Assembly (NCBI RefSeq): GCF_004104355.1
Contig: NZ_RJLM01000004.1
Location: 372,001 to 436,000, forward strand
DNA: 64,000 nucleotides
Direction: 5' to 3'
Source of the DNA: Photobacterium chitinilyticum
GTDB lineage: Bacteria; Pseudomonadota; Gammaproteobacteria; Enterobacterales; Vibrionaceae
Part shown: piece by piece, positions 19,837 through 28,176 of the stretch
How the letters are laid out: each line of letters starts with the position of its first letter
How positions within the stretch are numbered: position 1 is the stretch's first letter
Made by a program: the position numbers and the translations under genes
The notes under the pieces: generated by a model
The model's input: only the letters and a program-made list of their open reading frames with translations
Told to the model about the DNA's origin: nothing
Database searches by the model: none

Positions 19837-20490
19837 ATGAGTCTCCAGTTTGAAATTGTTCCAGTTACCCCGTTTCAGCAAAATTGTTCGATTATTTGGT
19901 GTGATGAAACCAACGAGGCCGCAATGGTTGATCCGGGCGGTGATATTGATTTGCTGAAAGAGAAGGTTCAGCAGTTGGGACTCACGGTAACCAAGCTGAT
20001 CCTAACTCACGGTCATCTGGATCATGTCGGTGGTACTGCACCGCTGGCTGCCGAGCTGGATGTCCCTGTTATTGGCCCGCATAAAGACGATGTGTTCTGG
20101 CTGCAGGGTTTGCCGAGGCAAAGCGAAATGTTTGGTTTCCCGTTTACAGAGTCGTTTGACCCCGATCAGTGGCTGGAAGAAGGCGATGTGATCACTGTCG
20201 GCAAGCAGCAACTGAGCGTGTACCACACTCCAGGCCATACTCCGGGGCATGTGGTATTTCACAGTGATGAAGCCAGCGTTGCTTTCGTGGGTGATGTGTT
20301 GTTCAAGGGCGGTATCGGGCGGACCGATTTTCCGAAAGGCGATTACCAGACCCTGATTGATTCAATCAAAGGTAAGCTGTGGCCTCTGGGTAATGATGTC
20401 ACGTTTGTTCCGGGTCACGGTCCTATTTCGACATTTGGCAATGAGCGTACCACGAATCCGTTTGTCGCAGACGAGATGCCGCTATACTAA
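19837..20490 (+). CDS. gloC: GloC-like metallo-beta-lactamase hydrolase (YcbL, glyoxalase II type)
   Basis: The 217-aa protein is a compact MBL-fold enzyme with the metal motif THGHLDHVGG (His58, His60, Asp62, His63), later HTPGHTPGH and GDVLF, and a C-terminal GHGP. It matches E. coli YcbL/GloC, which hydrolyses S-lactoylglutathione in methylglyoxal detoxification. It lacks the long C-terminal helical domain of GloB. Third gene of the ldtD-mepK-gloC set, with its own terminator. Confidence 0.92.
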   Translation: MSLQFEIVPVTPFQQNCSIIWCDETNEAAMVDPGGDIDLLKEKVQQLGLTVTKLILTHGHLDHVGGTAPLAAELDVPVIGPHKDDVFWLQGLPRQSEMFGFPFTESFDPDQWLEEGDVITVGKQQLSVYHTPGHTPGHVVFHSDEASVAFVGDVLFKGGIGRTDFPKGDYQTLIDSIKGKLWPLGNDVTFVPGHGPISTFGNERTTNPFVADEMPLY

Positions 20491-20513
20491 GGCTTCGTCT
20501 TGGCAGCAAGAAC

Positions 20514-20550
20514 AAGCGAGAGTTGTTGTAGGCTCTCGCTTTTCTATTTT
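20514..20550 (+). terminator. Rho-independent terminator after gloC
   Basis: AAGCGAGAG / CTCTCGCTT is a 9-bp stem with a 10-base loop followed by TTCTATTTTT, 24 bases past the stop. Confidence 0.88.
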
Positions 20551-20556
20551 TATAAT

Positions 20557-20607
<51 letters not shown>

Positions 20608-20926
20608 CATGATAATTTTGTGACTACTTTCACGCTTTTCCTACCGACACCGTAAAACTAGGAATCTTTCCTAATTGTTTTAGGCCGGCTTCTCAAGCCA
20701 GCCAACTAGGCCATCTTTAGAATCTCAAACCAATCGGGCTAATCATTCTCATGGTCAGTTTTTGATAACCGTACTTGTCACGAGAAGACGTTGTTTATCG
20801 AAAAAATGGCTTGGGCATAACTATTTCTCTTACTCCCGATGACATCTAGCGAGTCCGCTTACTGAATGCTGTAGCCGGTATTCAGTAAGCAGACTTAGTT
20901 TTGAGTAAATCTGTTGAGGGTTTCAC
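20608..20926. other. uhpT upstream region, about 320 bp
   Basis: The region contains TAGGAA-N3-TTCCTA (20659-20673), a stem GGCCGGCTT / AAGCCAGCC with a CTC loop (20683-20703) and the long inverted repeat at 20853-20894. UhpA sites should be here by analogy with E. coli, but I cannot name them from the sequence. Confidence 0.5.
20853..20894. promoter_or_regulatory. 15-bp inverted repeat in the uhpT leader
   Basis: The arms 20853-20867 and 20880-20894 are complementary at 14 of 15 positions (core CTTACTGAAT / ATTCAGTAAG) around a 12-base loop, ending 32 bases before the uhpT ATG. The loop size and position suit an RNA hairpin in the leader or a dimeric regulator site. No T tract follows. Confidence 0.5.
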
Positions 20927-22327
20927 ATGTTTAAATTGTTGGAGCAGGTCAGAAAACCGACTTTGGATCTGCCTGTAGAAGAGCGCCGTAAAATGTGGTT
21001 TAAGCCATTCATACAATCATATTTGGTTGTATTTATTGGCTACCTGACCATGTACCTGATCCGTAAGAACTTTAACATTGCTCAGAACGATATGATTTCG
21101 ACCTACGGTCTGTCGATGACTGAGCTGGGCATGATTGGTTTGGGTTTCTCCATTACCTACGGCATTGGTAAAACTGCTGTTTCTTATTATGCCGATGGGA
21201 AAAATACCAAACAGTTTCTTCCTTTCATGTTGATTCTGTCAGGCCTCGCGATGCTTGGCTTTAGTGTCAGCATGGGGGGCTCGGGTTTCAGCCTATTCCT
21301 GATGATTGCTTTCTATGGTTTGAGCGGTTTCTTCCAGAGTACCGGTGGCCCGTCAAGTTACTCCACCATTACCAAATGGACGCCTCGTAATAAGCGCGGC
21401 ACATACCTTGGTCTATGGAATATGTCGCACAATGTTGGTGGTGCCGGTGCGGCGGGTGTTGCCCTGTTCGGTGCAAACTATCTGTTTGACGGTCACGTTG
21501 TCGGTATGTTTGTTTTCCCGTCGATGATTGCCTTGGTGGTAGGCTTTATTGGCCTGCGCTTCGGTAGTGACTCACCGGAAGCTTACGGCTTGGGTAAGGC
21601 TGAAGAGCTGTTTGGCGAAGAGATCAGCGAAGAAGATGTTAATGCTGAAGAAAACCAGATGACCAAGCGCGAAATATTCATGGAATATGTGCTTAAAAAC
21701 AAAATCATTTGGCTACTGTGCTTTGCTAATATCTTCCTTTATATCGTGCGTATCGGTATTGACCAGTGGTCGACTGTCTATGCCTATCAGGAACTGGGCC
21801 TATCAAAAGACGTCGCAATTCAGGGCTTCACCCTGTTTGAAGTCGGTGCCTTGGTCGGTACGTTGATGTGGGGTTACCTGTCTGATCTGGCTAATGGCCG
21901 TCGAGCTATCGTTGCCTGTGTCTCCTTGGTTTTGATCATTTTTGCTCTTGAATTTTATCAGACGGCAACCAACGAATATATGTATCTGGGCTCGCTGTTT
22001 GTACTTGGCTTCCTGGTCTTCGGTCCTCAGCTGCTTATCGGTGTTGCCGCAGTTGGCTTCGTACCGAAAAAAGCAATCAGTGTTGCCGATGGTATCAAAG
22101 GTACATTTGCCTACCTGATTGGTGACAGTTTTGCCAAGCTAGGCTTGGGTATGATTGCTGACGGTACGCCAGTCTTTGGTCTGACGGGTTGGCAGGGTAC
22201 TTTCGCGGCGCTGGATACTTCTGCTGCGGTTTGTATCGGTTTACTGCTCTTTGTTGCGATAGCAGAAGAGAAGAAAATCCGCCGTGAGAAACGTCTGCTG
22301 AAACAGGCTGAGCTGGAATTGGCCTAA
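20927..22327 (+). CDS. uhpT: UhpT, hexose-6-phosphate:phosphate antiporter
   Basis: The 466-aa major-facilitator protein of the organophosphate:Pi antiporter family has about 12 transmembrane segments. Features include [19 protein letters not shown] after the first cytoplasmic segment, the GlpT/UhpT signature region [20 protein letters not shown] near residues 160-180, and [19 protein letters not shown] near the end. It exchanges external sugar phosphates for internal phosphate. It is followed by a strong terminator and then uhpABC. In E. coli uhpT is the last gene (uhpABCT); here it comes first. Confidence 0.93.
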   Translation: MFKLLEQVRKPTLDLPVEERRKMWFKPFIQSYLVVFIGYLTMYLIRKNFNIAQNDMISTYGLSMTELGMIGLGFSITYGIGKTAVSYYADGKNTKQFLPFMLILSGLAMLGFSVSMGGSGFSLFLMIAFYGLSGFFQSTGGPSSYSTITKWTPRNKRGTYLGLWNMSHNVGGAGAAGVALFGANYLFDGHVVGMFVFPSMIALVVGFIGLRFGSDSPEAYGLGKAEELFGEEISEEDVNAEENQMTKREIFMEYVLKNKIIWLLCFANIFLYIVRIGIDQWSTVYAYQELGLSKDVAIQGFTLFEVGALVGTLMWGYLSDLANGRRAIVACVSLVLIIFALEFYQTATNEYMYLGSLFVLGFLVFGPQLLIGVAAVGFVPKKAISVADGIKGTFAYLIGDSFAKLGLGMIADGTPVFGLTGWQGTFAALDTSAAVCIGLLLFVAIAEEKKIRREKRLLKQAELELA

Positions 22328-22345
22328 ATCGGCCCTGAAATGAAG

Positions 22346-22368
22346 CCACCCCAAGGGGTGGTTTTTTT
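22346..22368 (+). terminator. Rho-independent terminator after uhpT
   Basis: CCACCC / GGGTGG is a GC-rich stem with a short loop and a run of seven T residues, 18 bases after the uhpT stop. It separates uhpT from uhpABC transcription. Confidence 0.93.
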
Positions 22369-22463
22369 ATGCATGAAATATGGCATTTGATTTTTCAGTC
22401 TTGCCTGAAAAGGCGGATGGATGTAATTTATGCCTCTTTTTTGCTCTGACTGGATGGGTCAAG

Positions 22464-23072
22464 ATGATCAAAGTCGTACTGGTAGATGATCACATCATTG
22501 TTCGTTCGGGGTTTGCCCAATTATTGTCGCTGGAAACGGATATCGAAGTTGTCCGAGAATTTGGCTCTGCGCAAGAAGCAAGGCAGGGCATTCCTGGTAG
22601 TCAGGCGAATGTTTGTATTCTGGATATCTCGATGCCTGACGAGAGCGGTTTATCTTTGTTGGCTGATATGCCGGAAGGAATGGCTTGTATTATGTTGAGT
22701 GTCCACGACTCGGTGGCGATTGTTGAAAAATCGTTGGAGTCTGGTGCCAGAGGCTACCTGAGCAAGCGTTGTAGCCCAGATGAGCTGATACAGGCAGTTC
22801 GTACAGCGGCGACCGGTGGTTGCTACCTCACGCCTGATATTGCATTGAAACTGGCTTCTCCGGATCGTGGTGGCAAGCTATTAACCCAGTTGACCAAGAG
22901 AGAACGGCAGATTGGCGAGATGTTGGCTCTGGGGTTAGATGTTAAAGCCGTGGCGGCCAAACTAGGCCTTAGCCATAAAACGGTTCATGTTCATCGTGCG
23001 AATGCGATGGATAAGTTGAATGTGAAAAATAATGTAGAGCTGGCAAAGTGCTTTGCTTCCGAGGCGCTTTGA
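22464..23072 (+). CDS. uhpA: UhpA, NarL/FixJ-type response regulator
   Basis: Starting at ATG 22464 (preceded by GGATGGG) the protein is 202 aa and begins [10 protein letters not shown] like E. coli UhpA; a longer frame from 22380 adds 28 residues absent from the family. The receiver domain has the phospho-acceptor Asp54 ([10 protein letters not shown]) and a Lys in [10 protein letters not shown]. The C-terminal LuxR helix-turn-helix is [20 protein letters not shown] ... SHKTVHVHR. When phosphorylated by UhpB it activates uhpT. Its stop overlaps the uhpB start (TGATG). Confidence 0.94.
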   Translation: MIKVVLVDDHIIVRSGFAQLLSLETDIEVVREFGSAQEARQGIPGSQANVCILDISMPDESGLSLLADMPEGMACIMLSVHDSVAIVEKSLESGARGYLSKRCSPDELIQAVRTAATGGCYLTPDIALKLASPDRGGKLLTQLTKRERQIGEMLALGLDVKAVAAKLGLSHKTVHVHRANAMDKLNVKNNVELAKCFASEAL

Positions 23073-24583
23073 TGCGCAATTTTGCCATCACCTCACTGTG
23101 CTGCTGGCTGTTGATTTCCTGCAGCTGGTTCTGCCTGTGGATCATTGCCTTTTATTTCACGCTAGACCCTGAGTTGGCTGTATTGTTCTTCCCGTTTGCA
23201 ATGCGACTGGGTATATCCCTTCATACTCCGAAAGCCTATTGGCCTGCCGTGTATGGTGCTGAGTGGTGGCTGATAGTCTCCTTGGCCGTGTTACTGGAAC
23301 AGCCGCAGTGGGTTTCGGTTACTACCGCGAGTTTGCTCAGCCTGCCAGTATTGTGGTTGGCACATCGATACTACTACGGTTCCCAGTGGCGCAGGTTATG
23401 CGTGATGGGGGCCGTAATCGGTATGACGGCACTTATTAATACCTTAACCGTCGGCTCAGAAAGCAGCCATAGCCTAATGGTACTGCTGGTCAGTATTACC
23501 GGCGGGTTGATGCTGGTACCAAGCTGTTATCTGATCTGGAGCTATTTGTTTCAGAAAGCATGGATCCCGTTGACGGTTGGTTTGGTTTCCCGCCCTGTTG
23601 AGTTACGCAGTCGCCATGTGGTGCTCTATGCCTCGCTGTTTATGGTCAGTATTGCGATTCAACTTGGCCTGCCTGATGAAATGCGCCGTTTTGCTCCGTT
23701 CTGTCTGGCAATTCCAATTATTCTTCTAGCGTTTCGTTACGGATGGCAGGGGGCTTTGCTGGGAACCTTGTTAAACAGCGTAGCTCTTATTGCCGCTCGA
23801 ACAGGAGGTAGTAATCTTGAAATTACTGATCTCTTGCTATCGCTATCAGCCCAGAGCCTAACGGGGATCTTGCTGGGAATGGGAATACAGCGTCAGCGTG
23901 AACTCAATCAGCAGCTTCGCCATGAACTGGTTCGCAATCACAGTCTCTCCCGTCAGTTGGTAAAAGCCGAGGAATCGGTACGTCGTGAGATTGCCCGTGA
24001 GCTGCATGACGAAATTGGCCAGAACATAACGGCGATACGCACCCAGGCTTCGATTATTCAGCGAGTCGAGAATACGCCAGTAGGGAAAAATTGCGCAACG
24101 ACAATAGAGTCGTTGTCGCTAAATATCTATGACACCACCAAAGGGCTGTTAACCCAGTTAAGACCCAAATCGTTAGACGATCTTGGTATCGAGGATGCCG
24201 TTTATCAGCTGGTTCGAGAACTGGAATGTGAAAGTCAGGGAATCGAAACTTTAATTACCTGGCATTATGATGAGCAAGAGCCGGGTGAGCTTAGTGACAT
24301 GATGAGTGTGACGTTATACCGGATCTGCCAGGAAGCCATGAATAATATCGTGAAATATGCGAGAGCCTCAGAGGTGAGTATTTGTGTCTGTATCAAAGGG
24401 GATGTTGAGCTGGTTGTTAAAGATAACGGTATTGGGTTTAAGCCTGAGTTGGCTTTACAGGGGTTTGGCTTGCGCGGGATGCGCGAGCGGGTTCAGGCTT
24501 TGGGTGGAACGTTTACACTTAGCAGTCAGACCCAGGGGGAGCTGCAGGGTACCGTATTACGGGTGATCCTGCCTGCGCTGTAA
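23072..24583 (+). CDS. uhpB: UhpB, membrane sensor histidine kinase
   Basis: From ATG 23072 the protein is 503 aa (E. coli UhpB 500 aa); GAGG lies eight bases upstream and the start overlaps the uhpA stop. An N-terminal MASE1-like domain of about eight membrane segments is followed by the HisKA_3 dimerisation box with the phospho-acceptor His312 (ARELHDEIGQNITAIRTQA). The HATPase domain then has the N box CQEAMNNIVKYARAS and glycine boxes DNGIGF and GFGLRGMRERV. It transfers phosphate to UhpA when UhpC reports external glucose-6-phosphate. Confidence 0.94.
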   Translation: MRNFAITSLCCWLLISCSWFCLWIIAFYFTLDPELAVLFFPFAMRLGISLHTPKAYWPAVYGAEWWLIVSLAVLLEQPQWVSVTTASLLSLPVLWLAHRYYYGSQWRRLCVMGAVIGMTALINTLTVGSESSHSLMVLLVSITGGLMLVPSCYLIWSYLFQKAWIPLTVGLVSRPVELRSRHVVLYASLFMVSIAIQLGLPDEMRRFAPFCLAIPIILLAFRYGWQGALLGTLLNSVALIAARTGGSNLEITDLLLSLSAQSLTGILLGMGIQRQRELNQQLRHELVRNHSLSRQLVKAEESVRREIARELHDEIGQNITAIRTQASIIQRVENTPVGKNCATTIESLSLNIYDTTKGLLTQLRPKSLDDLGIEDAVYQLVRELECESQGIETLITWHYDEQEPGELSDMMSVTLYRICQEAMNNIVKYARASEVSICVCIKGDVELVVKDNGIGFKPELALQGFGLRGMRERVQALGGTFTLSSQTQGELQGTVLRVILPAL

Positions 24584-24614
24584 TGTCCTGTCTGGTCGAA
24601 ACGATGAGTAATAA

Positions 24615-25964
24615 ATGATGCTTGGTTATTTGAAATCCCCGCAGTCGGCTTCTGACATCACTGAAGCTAAACAGGTGAAAGAGATGTACCGCTATTGGCG
24701 GTTCCACATTATGTTCACCATGTACATCGGTTACGCGGTGTTCTACTTCACTCGAAAAAGCTTTAATTATGCTATGCCGGCGATGATCGCTGATCTGGGG
24801 ATGGATAAAGCCGATATTGGCATGATAGGCACGTTATTCTATATTACTTACGGCTGTTCAAAGTTTCTTTCCGGGATCATTTCTGACCGCTCTAACCCGC
24901 GTTATTTCATGGGTATAGGCCTTATCGCAACGGGCATTGTCAATATTCTGTTTGGCTTTTCGAGCTCTTTATTGGTGATGACAAGCTTATGGGTGCTGAA
25001 CGCCTGGTTTCAGGGCTGGGGCTGGCCGCCGTGCTCAAAGTTGATGACAACCTGGTACTCACGTTCTGAACGCGGACTTTGGTGGTCGTTTTGGAGTACG
25101 GCCCATAACGTTGGCGGCGCATTGATCCCGCTTTTGGTAAGTTACCTGACGCTACATTATAGCTGGCGCTATGGGTTTATTATTCCGGGGTTAATTGCAG
25201 TGATGATTGGCCTGGTATTGTGTTGGCGGTTAAGAGATAAACCTGTCACGTTAGGCCTGCCAACGGTAGGTCGTTGGCGTATGGATCGGTTGGAACTGGC
25301 CCAGGAAAATGAAGGGCTAGGCTTGAGTCACAGGGAAATACTCAAGAAATACGTGCTGACTAATAAGTATATCTGGCTGTTGGCATTTAGCTATGTGTTA
25401 GTCTATATCGTGCGGACAGCAATCAACGATTGGGGCAACTTGTACCTCACAGAACAGCATGGTTATAACTTGACCACGGCAAATACGACGTTGTCATTGT
25501 TTGAAGTGGGCGGGTTCGTCGGTTCTCTTGTGGCTGGCTGGGGATCCGATAAGGTATTTGGTGGTAATCGGGGACCGATGAATCTGATTTTTTCCATTGG
25601 TATTTTTCTCTCGGTAGCGGCTTTGTGGCTCATGCCGATAACTGGTTTTGTTCTTCAGGCCGGATGTTTCTTTACGATAGGCTTTTTTGTTTTTGGGCCA
25701 CAAATGCTCATTGGTATGGCGGCGGCAGAGTGTTCCCATAAAGATTCAGCCGGTGCGGCAACGGGTTTTGTGGGGCTGTTTGCCTACATGGGAGCCGCTC
25801 TGGCTGGGTACCCGCTGGCACTTGTCATGGAGCATTATCACTGGTCCGGTTTTTTTATTGTAATTTCGTCTGCAGCGGCTGTCGTGGGTTTATTATTGCT
25901 GCCATTTTTGAAAGCCCAAGAGACAGAGGGGCGAGAGGTAGCGTCTTACGAGGCTGCCAGATAG
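24615..25964 (+). CDS. uhpC: UhpC, hexose-phosphate sensor of the MFS/OPA family
   Basis: The 449-aa, 12-segment organophosphate:Pi antiporter homologue has RYWRFHIMFTMYIGYAVFYF, the signature WWSFWSTAHNVGGALIP and FGPQMLIGMAAAECSHKDSAG. In E. coli UhpC is the receptor that binds external glucose-6-phosphate and activates UhpB rather than being the main transporter. It lies 31 bases after uhpB, completing uhpABC. The 3' end overlaps the opposing DUF2982-like gene by 19 bases. Confidence 0.94.
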   Translation: MMLGYLKSPQSASDITEAKQVKEMYRYWRFHIMFTMYIGYAVFYFTRKSFNYAMPAMIADLGMDKADIGMIGTLFYITYGCSKFLSGIISDRSNPRYFMGIGLIATGIVNILFGFSSSLLVMTSLWVLNAWFQGWGWPPCSKLMTTWYSRSERGLWWSFWSTAHNVGGALIPLLVSYLTLHYSWRYGFIIPGLIAVMIGLVLCWRLRDKPVTLGLPTVGRWRMDRLELAQENEGLGLSHREILKKYVLTNKYIWLLAFSYVLVYIVRTAINDWGNLYLTEQHGYNLTTANTTLSLFEVGGFVGSLVAGWGSDKVFGGNRGPMNLIFSIGIFLSVAALWLMPITGFVLQAGCFFTIGFFVFGPQMLIGMAAAECSHKDSAGAATGFVGLFAYMGAALAGYPLALVMEHYHWSGFFIVISSAAAVVGLLLLPFLKAQETEGREVASYEAAR

Positions 25965-26608
25965 CGCCGGGTAAGGCCAATGAATTCGTCGGTTGAGCGG
26001 TCAAGCAGATCTTCGGAGATAAAGAAGTCAAACCCGAGCAACTCGCGATTGTATTGCATCCGATTGGCCAGCATTGCCAGTAATCCTTTGAATCTTTTCC
26101 CATTGCGGCTGATGTAGTGCCTGTCATCAAACAGCATATCTTCAATTTGGTGTGGGGGATTGTCTAGACGTTTGTAGGCGAGGAATAACAGAGGCCGCTG
26201 CTCTATCAGGATCCTGCTGGCGATACGGGGGCAAATCGAGTCGAGAAACTCCTCGTAGTCTTTTAGTCTGATCCCTACCCAGGGTATCGGTTGATGCCAG
26301 CCCTGATAAGAAATTGTGCCCGGCCCAATCTCTGAAATATTTTTCCAGCGGGCCAGCCAGCCGCCACTCGGACTATGAAACTGAATGTGCATAAAGGTAA
26401 GGGTAAAAGATAGCGCAGGCTCCTGCGCCTGTTTAATAGCAATGATCAGCAAGGTGAACGCGGCCAGCAATAATATTGCTACCGCCGCAGATTTAACTGC
26501 CGGGAATAGGAAAACAGTCAGTCCAAGTGCAATAAATGCAACCAGGCTGAATATCAGCAGGAAGCTCCCCGGTTTTGATGTCAATGGCTTAATATAGCGT
26601 GTTTCCAA
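25946..26608 (-). CDS. DUF2982-like membrane protein
   Basis: The 220-aa protein has two adjacent transmembrane helices at about residues 15-33 and 38-58, then a soluble domain (FTLTFMHIQFHSPSGGWLAR, WVGIRLKDYEEFLDSICPR, GFDFFISEDLLDRS). It is similar to the DUF2982 proteins annotated in Vibrionaceae; I am fairly but not fully sure of the family. The function is unknown. Its 3' end overlaps the uhpC 3' end by 19 bases, with no terminator between. A purine-rich AAGGAGAACAG lies before the ATG. Confidence 0.72.
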   Translation of the reverse strand: METRYIKPLTSKPGSFLLIFSLVAFIALGLTVFLFPAVKSAAVAILLLAAFTLLIIAIKQAQEPALSFTLTFMHIQFHSPSGGWLARWKNISEIGPGTISYQGWHQPIPWVGIRLKDYEEFLDSICPRIASRILIEQRPLLFLAYKRLDNPPHQIEDMLFDDRHYISRNGKRFKGLLAMLANRMQYNRELLGFDFFISEDLLDRSTDEFIGLTRRYLAAS

Positions 26609-26995
26609 GCTGTTCTCCTTTTTAAGCGCTTTTGTTAATTATGGCTGATCTTGCAGCGGTATATTACTGTGCCTGTTAATGCATATTGCTTCATGTCTTT
26701 TAACTGAAGTTGCCATAATTGGACCTATTTGTTGAAAATACCCTCTTAGTTATTGGTTATTGCTTGATATTAGATACATTTTTAAGCAGTGAGCAATTGT
26801 TAGAAATGAGAACCTAGCGTCCATTTTGGAGTAAAATCATGTTTTGTTGCGGGTTAAATGACCGTTTGCTGGCATTTCTCTAACATACTTGGTATAACAC
26901 GCGCTTACTTTTTCCCGCTGGAAATACCAGGCTCAGTAATTGTCTGACCGGTATATGGTGGTGACTGAAAGTAGTGCAACGGAGTAGGAAATTTA
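26609..26995. other. Intergenic region, 387 bp
   Basis: The region is AT-rich and lies between divergent genes, so it must hold both promoters. I could not find a convincing -35/-10 pair, an open frame or a long repeat. Confidence 0.5.
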
Positions 26996-27403
26996 ATGAG
27001 AATCTCTCACAAACGTAAAGTTCAGCTTAAGCTGCAAAAACGCGTAACAGCAACTGTAGCAGTAGCAAAACCAGCAGCAGCGAAAGATGCTGTGAAAAAA
27101 GCACCAACTGCAGAAACAGTAAAAGCTGCCCCAGCGGCAAAACCTGTTGAAGAGCAAAAGCCAGTTGAAGCGGTAGCACCAGTTGCGGCTCAAGTGTCTT
27201 TGACTCCAAAACAGCAGTCAGTGCTAGATATTGTTGTTAAGAACATTGAAGGTATCAACCCTAAGGGTATTGGTCTTCAAGCTGGCCAGGAAGATGCGAA
27301 AGCAGCTTCATGGGCAACAGGTGCGCTGAAAAAACTGGCTGAAGAAGGCTTGGTTGAACGCATCCAATTGGCAGGTAATAAAGTACTTTATAAAGCGCTT
27401 TAA
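26996..27403 (+). CDS. Basic Ala/Pro/Lys-rich protein with C-terminal winged helix
   Basis: The 135-aa protein has a basic N-terminus (MRISHKRKVQLKLQKR), a low-complexity Ala/Lys/Pro/Glu-rich tail at residues 17-65 (KPAAAKDAVKKAPTAE and similar), and a globular C-terminus that reads as a winged helix: LTPKQQSVLDIVVKNIEG, SWATGALKKLAEEGLVERI, GNKVLYKAL. The layout of a KAP-type tail plus a winged helix resembles histone H1 and bacterial H1-like nucleoid proteins. The DNA-binding role is inference. GGAGTAGG precedes the ATG. It is a single gene with a perfect hairpin after it. Confidence 0.78.
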   Translation: MRISHKRKVQLKLQKRVTATVAVAKPAAAKDAVKKAPTAETVKAAPAAKPVEEQKPVEAVAPVAAQVSLTPKQQSVLDIVVKNIEGINPKGIGLQAGQEDAKAASWATGALKKLAEEGLVERIQLAGNKVLYKAL

Positions 27404-27414
27404 TCTTTGCTGAG

Positions 27415-27440
27415 CCCGCTCCTGTTAAAGCAGGAGCGGG
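27415..27440 (+). terminator. Terminator-like hairpin without T tract
   Basis: CCCGCTCCTG / CAGGAGCGGG is a perfect 10-bp GC-rich stem with a 6-base loop, 12 bases past the stop. The following sequence TGTCCCTCC has no T run, so it may act as an mRNA 3' stabiliser or a Rho-assisted terminator. Confidence 0.6.
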
Positions 27441-27464
27441 TGTCCCTCCAGTTTCCCCATTAAA

Positions 27465-27504
27465 CTGTTCTTTTTCTAAGACCTAAGACCTGTTCTTTTT
27501 CTAA
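27465..27504. repeat. Direct repeat, 15 bp x 2
   Basis: CTGTTCTTTTTCTAA occurs at 27465-27479 and 27490-27504 on the plus strand, separated by GACCTAAGAC. The role is unknown; it could reflect a small duplication. Confidence 0.8.
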
Positions 27505-27702
27505 CACATTGTTAGTTCCGATCTTTCTTGATATTCATACCATTTGTTGTCCTCTCCATAATGGCTTATCACGCTAATTCTACTTGCACTTGATTTTATT
27601 GATAAATCTACTTTGCCGCTGTCGATATTGCGGAGCTCTGCTATAACTTAGATATAACGGAGTAAACTTTTCAGGGAAATAGATACTCGGAGGCGATTTT
27701 TT

Positions 27703-28008
27703 ATGACAATGATAAGTGCTAGAGAGTTTTCTGACTGGCTCCGCAATCGCTTTGCTGATGAAGATCAAGGGGTATGTTTAACGCGAGATGATATTAATCA
27801 GCTAACGGGCAGGCAGAGTTTCTCTCTGGGATTTGTCCATGATATTCATTACGAGCTGATGCAGCATGGAATGGCTTTTGTTACTGATACTTCAAGAGAA
27901 ACCTTCTATTTGGTACCTGTTTCTAACAAGCCTTGGCGAGAGCAGTTAGAACACCAATATGAGAGGGAGCTTTTTTGTAATGTCTTACCCCTCGATAAAT
28001 CTGGCTGA
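27703..28008 (+). CDS. Hypothetical protein, 101 aa
   Basis: The protein begins MTMISAREFSDWLRNRF and contains VCLTRDDINQLTGRQSFSLG and DIHYELMQHGMAFVTDTSRETFYLVP. There is no signal peptide or membrane helix. The helix-rich start and a strand pair near the middle suggest a small soluble fold. ATG at residue 3 is an alternative start. I do not recognise the family. It is preceded by ACTCGGAGG, a good ribosome site, and overlaps a possible 24-codon frame at its 3' end. Confidence 0.7.
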   Translation: MTMISAREFSDWLRNRFADEDQGVCLTRDDINQLTGRQSFSLGFVHDIHYELMQHGMAFVTDTSRETFYLVPVSNKPWREQLEHQYERELFCNVLPLDKSG

Positions 28009-28054
28009 AGAAATAATGCGACTGAGGGAGAAAACGAAAGATAAAGGTGAGTAG
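27980..28054 (+). CDS. Possible 24-aa overlapping small ORF
   Basis: ATG 27980 opens a 24-codon frame (begins MSYPSINLAEEIMRL, highly charged end) with GAGGGAG about nine bases upstream. It overlaps the last 29 bases of the previous gene in another frame. The arrangement looks like translational coupling, but the ORF is so short that chance is a real alternative. Confidence 0.3.
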   Translation: MSYPSINLAEEIMRLREKTKDKGE

Positions 28055-28125
28055 GCCTCAAATGTACAGGTTATCTGTGAGTGATTAAATTTTAAGACAA
28101 GTGTGTTAGAAAGGTCATATAACTA

Positions 28126-28153
28126 AAAAGGGCGCTTTCAGCGCCCTTTTTGT
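28126..28153. terminator. Bidirectional terminator between the 101-aa gene and aspC
   Basis: AAAAGGGCGC / GCGCCCTTTT is a perfect 10-bp stem with a 5-base loop and T-rich tails on both strands, placed between convergent genes. Confidence 0.93.
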
Positions 28154-28176
28154 GTTTATCTATAGTGCAGATATAT

